Positions 33,853-42,665 of a stretch of DNA of 64,000 nucleotides are shown here, one piece after another. A program made the position numbers and the translations under genes. The notes beneath the pieces were generated by a model. The model worked only from the letters and a program-made list of their open reading frames with translations. It ran no database searches and was not told the DNA's origin. The first letter of the stretch is position 1. Every line of letters begins with the position of its first letter. The DNA comes from Belnapia sp. F-4-1 (lineage in GTDB: Bacteria; Pseudomonadota; Alphaproteobacteria; Acetobacterales; Acetobacteraceae): the NCBI RefSeq assembly GCF_000802185.1, contig NZ_KN676113.1, positions 3,987,430-4,051,429 of the forward strand. Direction: 5' to 3'.

Positions 33853-33885
33853 CCGCCATGGCCGGGCCCGACCCGGCCATGGCGG
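33853..33885. terminator. 14-bp perfect palindrome between convergent genes
   Basis: Arms CCGCCATGGCCGGG (33853-33866) and CCCGGCCATGGCGG (33872-33885) with a 5-base loop lie between the convergent GST and M20 genes. It can act as a bidirectional terminator. Palindromes with this CATGGCCGGG core are typical of dispersed intergenic repeats in GC-rich alphaproteobacteria, so it may be one copy of a family. Confidence 0.6.
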
Positions 33886-33915
33886 AACGTCAGCGACGCC
33901 CCTCGCCGCAACAGG

Positions 33916-35091
33916 TCAGCCCTTGGCCAGCACCCCTTCTGCCAGCCGCGCCCAGTAGCTGGCGCCGATCGGCAGCACGGCGTCGTTGAAGTCGTATTTC
34001 GGGTGGTGGACCTGCGGATCGGCAGGCCCCCGTCCGGCGCCGAGCATGATGTAGCTGCCGTCCTTGGCGTTCAACATGAAGGAGAAGTCCTCGCCGCCCA
34101 TGGTGGGCTTCGGCATCTCCTGCACCTTCGCCTCGCCGGCGATGGCGCGGGCGGCCTCGACGGTCAGCGCCGTGCTCACCGGCTCGTTGATCGTCGCCGG
34201 GTAGCCGCGGTCGAACACGGCCTTCGCCGTCGCTCCGAAGGCGGTGGCGATGCCCGTCGCGATCTCGAGGAAGCGGCGCTCCAGCAGGTCGCCGATCTCG
34301 GGCTTGAACCAGCGGGCGGTGCCGAAGAGCGTCACCTGCTCGGGGATGACGTTCCAGGTGTCGCCGCCCTGGATGCGGCCGATGGTGATGACGCCCGATT
34401 CCGCCGGCTCGACATTGCGGGCGACGATGGACTGCAGCGCGGTGACGATCTGCGCCGCGACCACCACCGGGTCGTTGCCCTGGTGCGGCATGGCGCCATG
34501 GGCGCCCTTGCCGGTGACGACGATCTCGATCTGCGCGGTCGCCGCCATGATCGGCCCTTCGCGCCACCAGAAGCTGCCCTCCGGCGCGCCCGGCCAGTTG
34601 TGCATGCCGAAGACGCGCTCCATGGGGAAGCGCTCGAACAGCCCTTCCTGCACCATGACGTTGCCGCCGCCGCCGGCCTCCTCGGCCGGTTGGAAGATGA
34701 CGTAGACGGTGCCGGCGAAGTTGCGCGTCTCGGCGAGGTACTTCGCGGCGCCGAGCAGCATGGTGGTGTGGCCGTCATGGCCGCAGGCATGCATCTTCCC
34801 GGGCACGGCGGAAGCATGCGGCAGGCCGGTCTGCTCCTGGATCGGCAGCGCGTCCATGTCGGCGCGGAGGCCGATGGCGCGGCCGGGCCCGCCCTGGCCG
34901 TGGATCACGCCGACGACGCCCGTTTTGGCGATGCCCGTGATGACCTCGTCGCAGCCGAACTCACGCAGCTTCTCGGCGACGATGCCGCTGGTCCGCACCT
35001 CCTCGAAGGCGATCTCGGGATGGGCGTGGAAGTCCCGCCGCCAAGCCGTCATCTCGGCATGGAAGTCGGCGATGCGGTTCAGGATCGGCAT
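33916..35091 (-). CDS. M20 family amidohydrolase (hippurate hydrolase/N-acyl amino acid deacylase type)
   Basis: A 391-residue metallo-amidase. 'WRRDFHAHPEIAFEEVRTS' at residue 17 is the family start. Metal ligands appear in 'IGLRADMDALPIQEQTG', 'KMHACGHDGHTTMLLGAAKY' near 100, 'VIFQPAEEAGGGGNVMVQEG' near 133 (catalytic Glu-Glu) and the late 'KPTMGGEDFSFMLNAKDGS'. The lid domain is in the middle ('VTGKGAHGAMPHQGNDPVVV'). It cleaves an amide bond of an N-acyl or indole-type amino acid conjugate in the cytoplasm. The precise substrate is unknown. A perfect hairpin separates it from the convergent GST. Confidence 0.9.
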   Translation of the reverse strand: MPILNRIADFHAEMTAWRRDFHAHPEIAFEEVRTSGIVAEKLREFGCDEVITGIAKTGVVGVIHGQGGPGRAIGLRADMDALPIQEQTGLPHASAVPGKMHACGHDGHTTMLLGAAKYLAETRNFAGTVYVIFQPAEEAGGGGNVMVQEGLFERFPMERVFGMHNWPGAPEGSFWWREGPIMAATAQIEIVVTGKGAHGAMPHQGNDPVVVAAQIVTALQSIVARNVEPAESGVITIGRIQGGDTWNVIPEQVTLFGTARWFKPEIGDLLERRFLEIATGIATAFGATAKAVFDRGYPATINEPVSTALTVEAARAIAGEAKVQEMPKPTMGGEDFSFMLNAKDGSYIMLGAGRGPADPQVHHPKYDFNDAVLPIGASYWARLAEGVLAKG

Positions 35092-35142
35092 GTCTCTTTG
35101 CCCCGGTGATTATGCCCGGGAGCTATACTGACGGCGGGGCCC

Positions 35143-35190
35143 GGGGGGAAGCTTCCCCCCCCGAGCGGGGGCGCGGGGCGGAGCCCCCGC
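35143..35190 (-). terminator. Twin GC-rich hairpins after the IlvD/Edd gene
   Basis: Just past the dehydratase stop are the stem GCGGGGGC/GCCCCCGC (35165-35172 with 35183-35190) and the palindrome GGGGGGAAGCTTCCCCCC (35143-35160). No T-run follows, so they may be a terminator, an mRNA 3'-end stabiliser or a dispersed repeat. Confidence 0.5.
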
Positions 35191-36903
35191 TTACACCCCC
35201 TCGGGCCTGAGGAAAGCGAGATCCACCCCCTCCGTCGCCTGCAGCACCTGCTCGTGGACGAGCTTGTCCCACCCCCGCTTCGGCGCGGCGGGCGGCACCC
35301 AGTTCGCGCGGCGCCGCGCGAGTTCGGCTTCCTCGACCAGCAGGTCGAGACGCCGCTCGCTGACGGAGAGCCGCACCCGGTCCCCCGTCTCGACCAGCGC
35401 CAGCGGCCCGCCGGCCGCAGCCTCGGGGGTGATATGGAGCACGATGGTGCCGAAGGCGGTGCCGGACATGCGGCAATCGCTCATCCGCACCATGTCCTTG
35501 ACGCCGGCGCGGGCCAGCTTCTTCGGGATCGGCAGGTAGCCCGCTTCCGGCATGCCGGCCGGGGTCAGCGGCCCGGCATTCTTCAGGATAAGGATGTCCT
35601 GCGGCGTCACGTCGAGCGCGTCGTCGTCGATCCGGTCGGCGAGGTCGGCGAGGCCGTCGAAGACGATGCAGCGCGCCTCGGTCTCAAAGAGGGCAGGGGT
35701 GGCGGCGCTCCGCTTGAGGATCGCGCCCTCCGGCGCAAGGCTGCCGAAGAGCGAGACGAGGCCGCCGACCGGGCTGACCGGCTGGCTCCGGGCGCGGATG
35801 ATGGCGCGATCCACATAGGGCGTGCCGGCATCGATCAGCTCGCCGAGGGTGCGGCCGGTGATGTCGATGCAGTCGAGGTGGAGCAGGTCGCGCAGCTCGC
35901 GCAGCAGGGCGACCATGCCACTGGCGGCGTGGAAGTCCTCCATGTAGCCCTCGCCGGTCGGCTTGAGGTCGACCAGCACGGGCGTCTCCTCGGAGAGGGC
36001 GTCGAGCCGCTTGAGGTCGATCTTCACGCCCGCACGGCCGGCGATCGCCGTCAGGTGGATCAGCGCGTTGGTCGAGCCACCGAGCGCCAGCAGCACCCGC
36101 AGCGCGTTCTCTACGCTCCGCTCGGTGATGAGCTGCGAGGGCTTCACCGGATGGGTGATGAGGCGGACGGCGAGTTCCCCGGCCTCCTCGGCGAAGCGGA
36201 GCCGGTCGGCATGGACGGCGGGCGCGCTGGCTGCCATCAGCGGCATGAAGCCGAGCGCGGCGGCGATGCAGGCCATGGTGGAGGCGGTGCCCATCACGCC
36301 GCAGGTGCCGGCGCTGGTGGCGAGCTTGCCCTCGATCTGGCCGATGCGCTCGGCGGAGACGTCGCCGGCGCGGTAGCGGGCCCAATATCGGCGGCAGTCG
36401 GTGCAGGCGGCCAGGCGCTCGCCCTCGAAGCGCTGCGCCAGCATCGGCCCGGTGACGAGCATCACGCAGGGCACGTCCGCGCTGGCGGCGGCCATGAGCT
36501 GGGCGGGCACCGTCTTGTCGCAGCCGCCGATCAGCACTGCCGCGTCCATCGGCTGGGCGGAGAGCATCGCCTCGGTGTCGAGCGCCATCAGGTTGCGGTA
36601 GTGCATGGAGGTCGGCGTCAGCGAGGGCTCGCAGAGGCTGACGGTCGGGAAGGCGAGGGGGAGAGAGCCCGCCGCCAGCACGCCGCGCTTCACCGCCTCG
36701 ATCATCTCGGGAACGTTGCGGTGGCAGTTGTTGTAGTCGGAGGCAGTGTCGGCGATGCCGACCACCGGCTTCTCCAGCATGGTGCGGGAATAGCCCATGG
36801 AGGCGGCGAAGCTGCGGCGCAGGTAGAAGGCGAATTCCCGGTCGCCGTAATTGGCGGCGTTGCGGGAGAGGCCATGAGGCGCCTTGGGCATGGGGTCTGT
36901 CAC
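35191..36903 (-). CDS. IlvD/Edd family dehydratase
   Basis: A 570-residue iron-sulfur dehydratase. 'YSRTMLEKPVVGIADTASDY' near residue 40 starts the catalytic domain, and cluster-ligand cysteines lie in 'VSLCEPSLTP', 'VLIGGCDKTVPAQLMAAAS' near 125 and 'ATSAGTCGVMGTASTMACIA' near 197. 'VRMSDCRMSGTAFGTIVLHI' near 480 belongs to the C-terminal domain. Sequence style and neighbourhood (a TctC receptor, no other branched-chain genes) favour a sugar-acid dehydratase such as arabinonate or xylonate dehydratase over IlvD itself. The first codon is GTG at 36903, with an ATG at 36891 as alternative. Confidence 0.87.
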   Translation of the reverse strand: MTDPMPKAPHGLSRNAANYGDREFAFYLRRSFAASMGYSRTMLEKPVVGIADTASDYNNCHRNVPEMIEAVKRGVLAAGSLPLAFPTVSLCEPSLTPTSMHYRNLMALDTEAMLSAQPMDAAVLIGGCDKTVPAQLMAAASADVPCVMLVTGPMLAQRFEGERLAACTDCRRYWARYRAGDVSAERIGQIEGKLATSAGTCGVMGTASTMACIAAALGFMPLMAASAPAVHADRLRFAEEAGELAVRLITHPVKPSQLITERSVENALRVLLALGGSTNALIHLTAIAGRAGVKIDLKRLDALSEETPVLVDLKPTGEGYMEDFHAASGMVALLRELRDLLHLDCIDITGRTLGELIDAGTPYVDRAIIRARSQPVSPVGGLVSLFGSLAPEGAILKRSAATPALFETEARCIVFDGLADLADRIDDDALDVTPQDILILKNAGPLTPAGMPEAGYLPIPKKLARAGVKDMVRMSDCRMSGTAFGTIVLHITPEAAAGGPLALVETGDRVRLSVSERRLDLLVEEAELARRRANWVPPAAPKRGWDKLVHEQVLQATEGVDLAFLRPEGV

Positions 36904-36909
36904 TGGGGG

Positions 36910-37878
36910 CTACTCCGGGCTGAGGCCCGCACGCTGCATCAGTGTGCGGTTCTGTGGCAATTCGCGCTCGATGCGCGCAACGGCCGCTGGCCCGCCCATG
37001 GCGGAGGGCCCGATCCCCTGCGTCGCCATGAAGGCCTGGATGCGCGGCTCGGCCAGCCCCTCGGTCAGCGCCCGCTCGATGCGCTCGGTGATGGCGCGCG
37101 GCGTGCCCGCCGGGGCCTGCACGCCGTACCAGCCGGTATAGACGAAGTCGGGGATGCCGAGCTCGGCGAAGGTCGGCACGTCGGGGATCGCCGCCGGCCG
37201 GGTGGGCACGGGCTGCGCGAGGCCCTTCAGCCGGCCTTCCTCCAGATGGCCCTTGCAGGCGGCGTAGAGGGCGAACATGCAATCCGTCCGCCCGGCGATG
37301 GTGTCCGTCATCGCCGGCGGCGAGCCGTTGTAGGGGACGTGCAGCATCTCCGCCCCGACCCGGCCGAGTAGGTCGAGCATCGGGAGGTGCGCCGTCGTCC
37401 CGACGCCCCAGGTGGCATAGGAGAGGGCGTCGGGCTTCGCCCTGGCCGCCGCGATCAGCGCCTCGAAGCTCGCCCAGCGCGGATGGGCGACGAGCACGGA
37501 GAGCGTCTCGCAGACCTGGGTGACATGGACGAAATCGGCCAGCGGGTCGTAGCCCGGGTTGCGCAGCGCCAGCGGCGTCAGGGTGAAGGTGGCGATGGTG
37601 CCGAGCAGCAGCGTCATCCCGTCCGGCTTCGCCCGCGCCACGAGCCGGGCGGCGAGGCTGGTGGAGGCGCCCGGCTTGTGGTCCATGACGAAGGTGCCGC
37701 CCAGCCGCTCCGACAGGGTCTGCGTCACCAGCCGGCCGATCACGTCGGAGGCGCCGCCGGGCGCATAGGGGATGACGACCGCGACGGTCTGCCCCGCGGG
37801 CCATGGCGCCTGGGCCAGGGCCGGTGTCGCCAGTGCCCCGCCCGCCGCGATCAACCCCCGCCGTCCGATCTTCGCCAT
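36910..37878 (-). CDS. Periplasmic Bug/TctC-type solute-binding receptor
   Basis: A 322-residue protein with a twin-arginine-like signal ('KIGRRGLIAAGGALATPALA', cleavage near residue 22). The Bug family core follows: 'VAVVIPYAPGGASDVIGRLV', 'DHKPGASTSLAARLVARAKP', 'YNGSPPAMTDTIAGRTDCMF' and 'PTFAELGIPDFVYTGWYGVQ'. Bug proteins capture carboxylates or other small acids in the periplasm for TctAB permeases or for signalling. It is six bases upstream of the IlvD/Edd gene but has no TctA/B of its own, so it may use the system at 40644-42665 or act as an orphan receptor. Confidence 0.9.
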   Translation of the reverse strand: MAKIGRRGLIAAGGALATPALAQAPWPAGQTVAVVIPYAPGGASDVIGRLVTQTLSERLGGTFVMDHKPGASTSLAARLVARAKPDGMTLLLGTIATFTLTPLALRNPGYDPLADFVHVTQVCETLSVLVAHPRWASFEALIAAARAKPDALSYATWGVGTTAHLPMLDLLGRVGAEMLHVPYNGSPPAMTDTIAGRTDCMFALYAACKGHLEEGRLKGLAQPVPTRPAAIPDVPTFAELGIPDFVYTGWYGVQAPAGTPRAITERIERALTEGLAEPRIQAFMATQGIGPSAMGGPAAVARIERELPQNRTLMQRAGLSPE

Positions 37879-37989
37879 GGCCGCCGCTCCCGTATCGTTG
37901 CGCCGAGCCTGCCCTCCACCAGGGTGGCTGGCAACCTGCCGATTTGATGCGGTACGTGGATACCGCGCCCCAAAACCCGAGCTTTACCC

Positions 37990-38018
37990 TTGACCTCCGG
38001 CCGGTCGGGCGCCATAAC
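37990..38018 (+). promoter_or_regulatory. Sigma-70-type promoter for rplM-rpsI
   Basis: TTGACC (37990-37995) and CATAAC (38013-38018) are separated by 17 bases, the optimal spacing, and lie 36 bases before the rplM start. It is one of the clearest housekeeping promoters in the window. Confidence 0.65.
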
Positions 38019-38053
38019 CCGCGCCTCTTTCAGACCGGACAAAGCCCATTCCC

Positions 38054-38527
38054 ATGCAACTCCAGACCCAGACGCGCTCGCTGAAGCCGGCCGAGGTCAA
38101 GAAGGCCTGGGTGGTGGTCGATGCGCAGGACCTCGTCCTCGGCCGCCTCGCCACCATCGTCGCCAACCGCCTCCGCGGTAAGCACAAGCCGCAGTTCACC
38201 CCGCATGTCGATTGCGGCGACCATGTCGTCGTCATCAACGCGGAGAAGGTGCGCGTCACCGGCCAGAAGGCCGAGCAGAAGATCTTCTACTGGCACACCG
38301 GCTTCCCGGGCGGCATCAAGGAGCGCACCGTGCGCGAGCGCCTCGAGGGCAAGTACCCCGAGCGCGTGATCGAGAAGGCCGTCGAGCGGATGATCACCCG
38401 CGGGCCGCTCGGCCGCCGCCAGATGGAAAACCTCCACGTCTATGCCGGCCCTGAGCATCCGCATGCCGGCCAGCAGCCGGTTGCGCTCGACGTCGCCGCC
38501 ATGAACCGCAAGAACAAGGTGCTCTGA
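38054..38527 (+). CDS. rplM: 50S ribosomal protein L13
   Basis: A 157-residue L13 of standard length. Landmarks are '[20 protein letters not shown]', '[20 protein letters not shown]', '[20 protein letters not shown]' and '[20 protein letters not shown]'. It is an early-assembling large-subunit protein and is followed after 2 bases by rpsI, the conserved pairing in bacteria. The short N-terminal extension '[14 protein letters not shown]' is usual for this group. Confidence 0.98.
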   Translation: MQLQTQTRSLKPAEVKKAWVVVDAQDLVLGRLATIVANRLRGKHKPQFTPHVDCGDHVVVINAEKVRVTGQKAEQKIFYWHTGFPGGIKERTVRERLEGKYPERVIEKAVERMITRGPLGRRQMENLHVYAGPEHPHAGQQPVALDVAAMNRKNKVL

Positions 38528-38529
38528 GC

Positions 38530-39021
38530 ATGAGCGAGCAGACGACCGGCACGCTCGCCGATCTGAAGAGCCTGGTGCAGTCCGGTGCCATCACCGGCGA
38601 GGCCCCGGCCCCCCGCGAGCCGAAGCGCGACGCCTTCGGCCGCGCCTACGCCACCGGCCGCCGCAAGGATGCCGTGGCCCGCGTCTGGGTGAAGCCCGGC
38701 AAGGGCGAGATGACCGTCAACGGCAAGCCCGTGGTGACCTATTTCGCCCGGCCGGTGCTGCGGATGCTGCTCTCGCAGCCCTTCCTGGTGGCCGACCGCT
38801 ACCAGCAGTTCGACGTGATCGCGACCGTGGTCGGCGGCGGCCTTTCCGGCCAGGCCGGCGCGGTGCGCCACGGCATCAGCCGCGCGCTGACGAACTTCGA
38901 GCCGGAGCTGCGGCCGATCCTGAAGAAGGCCGGCTTCCTGACCCGCGACCCGCGCGTCGTCGAGCGGAAGAAGTACGGCAAGGCGAAGGCGCGACGTTCC
39001 TTCCAGTTCAGCAAGCGCTGA
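38530..39021 (+). CDS. rpsI: 30S ribosomal protein S9
   Basis: A 163-residue S9. A variable N-terminal extension of about 35 residues is followed by the core '[20 protein letters not shown]', '[20 protein letters not shown]', '[20 protein letters not shown]' and the invariant C-terminal tail 'RSFQFSKR', whose last residues contact P-site tRNA. It is co-transcribed with rplM and followed by a strong terminator. Confidence 0.98.
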   Translation: MSEQTTGTLADLKSLVQSGAITGEAPAPREPKRDAFGRAYATGRRKDAVARVWVKPGKGEMTVNGKPVVTYFARPVLRMLLSQPFLVADRYQQFDVIATVVGGGLSGQAGAVRHGISRALTNFEPELRPILKKAGFLTRDPRVVERKKYGKAKARRSFQFSKR

Positions 39022-39066
39022 CCGGGCGGGCGCCGGTCGGCGCCAGCCACATGGCTGTCATATGAG

Positions 39067-39105
39067 GAGGGGCGGGCCCGCGCGGGTCCGCCCCTCTTGC
39101 TTTTT
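39067..39105 (+). terminator. Rho-independent terminator of rplM-rpsI
   Basis: Stem GAGGGGCGG (39067-39075) / CCGCCCCTC (39088-39096), extended inward by four more pairs, is followed by TTGCTTTTT (39097-39105). It lies 45 bases after the rpsI stop and separates it from argC. Confidence 0.9.
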
Positions 39106-39152
39106 GGGCCGCATTGGGCGGCACTGTCCCCCAGGCTGAGGGAGCCAGGACG

Positions 39153-40100
39153 ATGGCGAAGACCCCGACGGTGTTCATCGATGGCGAGGCTGGCACCACC
39201 GGCCTGCAAATCCGCGAGCGGCTGGCGATCCTGCCCGGCATCGCCGTCCGCTCCATCGATCCCGCCCGCCGAAAGGACCCCGAGGCCCGTCGCGCCCTGA
39301 TGGCCGAGGTCGACCTCGTCGTCCTCTGCCTGCCGGACGAGGCCGCGAAGGAGAGCACCGCGCTCGCCGCCTCGCTCGGCGCCGACGCCCCGCGGCTGCT
39401 CGACGCCAGCACCGCCCACCGGATCAACCCCGACTGGGCTTATGGCCTGCCGGAGCTGACGGCGGAGCAGCCGGCGCTGATCGCCGCCGCCTCGCGCGTC
39501 TCCAACCCCGGCTGCTACCCGACGGGCGCCATCCTGCTGCTCCGCCCGCTGGTCGAGGCCGGGCTGATGCCGGCCGACTACCCGGTCTCGGTCAACGCCA
39601 TCTCCGGCTATTCGGGCGGCGGCAATGCCATGATCGCCGAGTACGAGGCACGGCGCGCGCCCGATTTCGAGATGTACGGCCTCGGCCTCACCCACAAACA
39701 CGTCGCCGAGCTGCAGCACTATAGCGGCCTCAGCCGCCGCCCCATCTTCATCCCCTCGGTCGGCGACTACCGCCAGGGGATGATCGACAGCATCCCGCTC
39801 CACCTCGACACCCTGCCGGGCCGGCCGAAGCCCGCCGATATCGAGGCGCTGCTCACGGCGCGCTACGCCGGCAGTGAGTATGTCCGCGTCGTGCCCGCGA
39901 CGCCGAAGCTGGAGCCGCAGGCGCTCAACAACACCAACCTGCTGGAGCTCCGCGTCCATGGCAACGAGGCCCTGGGCCAGGCCGTGCTGACCGCGCGCTT
40001 CGACAATCTCGGCAAGGGCGCATCCGGCGCGGCGGTGCAGAATATCGGCCTGATGCTCGGCATCCCGGTCGAGACGCGGCTGCCGGCGGCGGCCGAATAG
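39153..40100 (+). CDS. argC: N-acetyl-gamma-glutamyl-phosphate reductase, type 2
   Basis: A 315-residue AGPR of the short type 2 subfamily. The Rossmann start is 'VFIDGEAGTTGLQIRERLAI', the catalytic cysteine is in 'SRVSNPGCYPTGAILLLRPL' near residue 118, and 'LGLTHKHVAELQHYSGL' carries the active-site His. It reduces N-acetylglutamyl phosphate to the semialdehyde in arginine synthesis, upstream of ornithine and so of the polyamine block. The ATG at 39153 is used because AGGA lies just upstream; the frame is open to 39114. It is followed after 11 bases by a gamma carbonic anhydrase-like gene. Confidence 0.95.
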   Translation: MAKTPTVFIDGEAGTTGLQIRERLAILPGIAVRSIDPARRKDPEARRALMAEVDLVVLCLPDEAAKESTALAASLGADAPRLLDASTAHRINPDWAYGLPELTAEQPALIAAASRVSNPGCYPTGAILLLRPLVEAGLMPADYPVSVNAISGYSGGGNAMIAEYEARRAPDFEMYGLGLTHKHVAELQHYSGLSRRPIFIPSVGDYRQGMIDSIPLHLDTLPGRPKPADIEALLTARYAGSEYVRVVPATPKLEPQALNNTNLLELRVHGNEALGQAVLTARFDNLGKGASGAAVQNIGLMLGIPVETRLPAAAE

Positions 40101-40111
40101 GGAGAACAGGA

Positions 40112-40633
40112 ATGGGACCGCTCTACCCCTTCGAGGGCAAGCTGCCGCAGGTGGACCCGGAGGCCTGGGTCGCGCCCACCGCCGCCGTCATCGGCGACGT
40201 CGCCATCGGGCCGCGCTCGAACATCTGGTACCACTGCGTCCTGCGCGGCGACACCAACTACATCCGCATCGGCGCCGGCTCCAACATCCAGGACGGCACC
40301 ATCATCCACGTCAATGCGGGGAAGCAGGCGACCAATATCGGCGATGACGTGACGGTCGGCCATGCCGCCATCATCCATGCCTGCACGCTGATGAACCGCG
40401 CCTTCGTCGGCATGGGCGCGACCGTGCTGGACGATGCGGTGATCGAGGAGGGCGGCGTGCTGGCCGCCGGCTCCGTGCTGCCGCCCGGCAAGCGCATCGC
40501 CTCGCTCGAGCTCTGGATGGGCAACCCGGCGAAGCCGGTGCGCCTGCTCACCCTCGAGCAGCGCGCCGGCTTCGACAAGACGGCGCCGCACTATGTCGAG
40601 CTGTCGGGGCGGCACCGCGCTTCGCTGAAGTAG
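40112..40633 (+). CDS. Gamma carbonic anhydrase-like protein
   Basis: A 173-residue left-handed beta-helix protein of the YrdA/CaiE type. Hexapeptide repeats run from about residue 25 to 140. The three zinc-ligand histidines are in 'NIWYHCVLRGD' or 'TIIHVNAGKQ' and 'VTVGHAAIIHACTLMNRAFV'. 'LPPGKRIASLELWMGNPAKP' leads to the C-terminal helix. Family members are trimeric; many lack measurable carbonic anhydrase activity, so the reaction is uncertain. AGGGAGAACAGG precedes the ATG. Probably co-transcribed with argC. Confidence 0.92.
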   Translation: MGPLYPFEGKLPQVDPEAWVAPTAAVIGDVAIGPRSNIWYHCVLRGDTNYIRIGAGSNIQDGTIIHVNAGKQATNIGDDVTVGHAAIIHACTLMNRAFVGMGATVLDDAVIEEGGVLAAGSVLPPGKRIASLELWMGNPAKPVRLLTLEQRAGFDKTAPHYVELSGRHRASLK

Positions 40634-40643
40634 CCAAGGGGGC

Positions 40644-42173
40644 TCACGCCTCCCTCGGCACCACCGCACCGGTCCTCGACCGGTGCGCGCTGATGCGCTC
40701 GAGCACCCAGCTCACCACCGGCCAAAGCAGCAGGGCGAAGCCCATCGCCATGATGCTGCTCACCAGCCAGTTGGAGAAGAACACTCCGAGGCTCCCCTGG
40801 CTGATCAGCAGCGACTGGCGGAAGGCCTCCTCCGTCCGGTCGCCCAGCACCAGGGCGAGGACCAGCGGCGCCAGCGGGTAGTCGAGCTTCTTCAGCACAT
40901 AGCCGATGACGCCGAAGAGCAGCATCAGCGTGATGTCGAACTCGGCGTTGCTGACGGTGAAGGCGCCGATCGCGCAGACGACGAGGATGATCGCCGCGAT
41001 GATCGAGAAGGGCACGCGGAGGATCGCCGCGAACCACGGCACCGCCACCAGCACCACGATCAGCCCGACGACGTTGCCCAGATACATCGAGGCGATCAGC
41101 CCCCAGACGAAGTCCTTCTGCTCGACGAAGAGCATCGGCCCTGGCTGCAGCCCCCACATGATGAGCCCGCCGAGCAGCACGGCGGCCGTCGGCGAGCCCG
41201 GCACGCCGAGCGTCAGCATCGGCAGCAGCGCCGAGGTGCCGGCTGCATGCGCCGCGGTCTCCGGGGCGATGACGCCCTCGATCCGACCCTTGCCGAAGCT
41301 CGCGCCGTCCTTCGCCATCCGCCGTGCCACGCCATAGGACATGAAGCTCGCGGGCGTCGCGCCGGCCGGGGTGATGCCCATCCAGCAGCCGATGAAGGAG
41401 GAGCGCAGCGCCAGCCACCAGTGCTTGGGCAGGCTGACCCAGACCTTCAGCACGACCTTCGCGTCGATCTTGGCCCGCTCGCCCTTGAAGCGCAGCCCGT
41501 CCTCGATCGAGCAGAGGATCTCGCTGATGCCGAACAACCCGATGACGGCGACGAGGAAGTCGAAGCCGCGGATCATCTCCGTGCTGCCGAAGGTCATGCG
41601 CAGCTGGCCGGTGACGGTGTCCATGCCGACGGCCGCGAGCAGGAAGCCGAGCATCATGGCGCAGACGGTCTTCAGCGCCGGCCCCTTGCTCATGCCGATG
41701 AAGCTGGCGAACGAGAGGAACATCACCGCGAAGAACTCGGGCGGCCCGAAGCGCAGCGCGAAGCCCGCGATCACCGGCGCGATGAAGGTGATCATGACGA
41801 TGGCGACGAAGGCGCCGACGAAGCTGCTGGTGAAGGCGGCCGTCAGCGCCTCGGCGGCCTTGCCCTGCTGCGCCATCGGGTAGCCGTCGAAGGTCGTGGC
41901 GACCGACCAGGGCTCGCCGGGGATGTTGAACAGGATCGAGGTGATGGCCCCGCCGAACAGCGCCCCCCAGTAGATGCAGGAGAGCATGATGATCGCCGAG
42001 ACCGGCGGCATGGCGAAGGTCAGCGGCAGCAGGATGGCGATGCCGTTCGCGCCGCCCAGGCCGGGCAGGACGCCGATCAGCACGCCGAGCGCGATGCCGA
42101 CGAGCATCAGCAGCAGGTTCTGCGGCTCCAGCACTACGCCGAAGCCCTGCATCAGCAGGCCGAGTTCTTCCAT
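40644..42173 (-). CDS. Tripartite tricarboxylate transporter large permease (TctA)
   Basis: A 509-residue inner-membrane protein with roughly 11-12 helices. Family signatures are 'LPGLGGANGIAILLPLTFAM' near residue 35, 'ALFGGAITSILFNIPGEPWS' near 72, and 'ALLPMLTLGVPGSPTAAVLL' near 320. TctA forms the substrate channel, driven by ion gradient, for citrate-like or other carboxylic acids delivered by TctC. It is 3 bases downstream of TctB. The three genes 43660-40644 form a complete C-B-A operon. Confidence 0.94.
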   Translation of the reverse strand: MEELGLLMQGFGVVLEPQNLLLMLVGIALGVLIGVLPGLGGANGIAILLPLTFAMPPVSAIIMLSCIYWGALFGGAITSILFNIPGEPWSVATTFDGYPMAQQGKAAEALTAAFTSSFVGAFVAIVMITFIAPVIAGFALRFGPPEFFAVMFLSFASFIGMSKGPALKTVCAMMLGFLLAAVGMDTVTGQLRMTFGSTEMIRGFDFLVAVIGLFGISEILCSIEDGLRFKGERAKIDAKVVLKVWVSLPKHWWLALRSSFIGCWMGITPAGATPASFMSYGVARRMAKDGASFGKGRIEGVIAPETAAHAAGTSALLPMLTLGVPGSPTAAVLLGGLIMWGLQPGPMLFVEQKDFVWGLIASMYLGNVVGLIVVLVAVPWFAAILRVPFSIIAAIILVVCAIGAFTVSNAEFDITLMLLFGVIGYVLKKLDYPLAPLVLALVLGDRTEEAFRQSLLISQGSLGVFFSNWLVSSIMAMGFALLLWPVVSWVLERISAHRSRTGAVVPREA

Positions 42174-42176
42174 GAT

Positions 42177-42665
42177 TCAGTATCCCAGCGCGGTTTCGAG
42201 CGGCCCTTTGGGGAGCTGCACGAGGAACCAGATCTCGAAGACGAGGAAGCAGGCGAGGGCGACGCCGATGCCGGCCGCCGCCGACCGCGCCCAGCCGAAG
42301 CCGCCCAGCCGGTGCATGAACCAGGCGACCAGCGCGGCGGAGGCGACGTAGATGCCTGTGGAGGGAATCGCCGCGACATAGACCACCGTCGGCACCAGCA
42401 CGGAGGCCACCAGCCGCAGCTGCGCCCAGCTGGCGAAGAGCCCGCTCTCCGTCCGCGCCCGTACCGCCTGCACCAGGGTCCCCGCGCTGGCGGCGACGAG
42501 GATCAGGCCGATCCAGAAGGGAAAGGTGCCGGATTTTGGCCCATCCGTGCCCCAGCCCGTGCCGATGCGGAGGCTGTCGCCGATCGCCGCCATGCCCGCC
42601 AGCGCGAAGGCCAGCGCGGTGCCGGCCTCCACCATGCTCATGCGGAGCCCGCGTTCGGCGCTCAT
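42177..42665 (-). CDS. Tripartite tricarboxylate transporter small permease (TctB)
   Basis: A 162-residue protein with four membrane helices ('GTALAFALAGMAAI', 'FPFWIGLILVAASAGTLVQA', 'LVASVLVPTVVYVAAIPSTG', 'AAAGIGVALACFLVFEIWFL'). The 'GPKSGTFPFWIG' loop after helix 1 is characteristic of TctB. It associates with TctA in the inner membrane. The start overlaps the TctC stop as ATGA. Confidence 0.92.
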   Translation of the reverse strand: MSAERGLRMSMVEAGTALAFALAGMAAIGDSLRIGTGWGTDGPKSGTFPFWIGLILVAASAGTLVQAVRARTESGLFASWAQLRLVASVLVPTVVYVAAIPSTGIYVASAALVAWFMHRLGGFGWARSAAAGIGVALACFLVFEIWFLVQLPKGPLETALGY

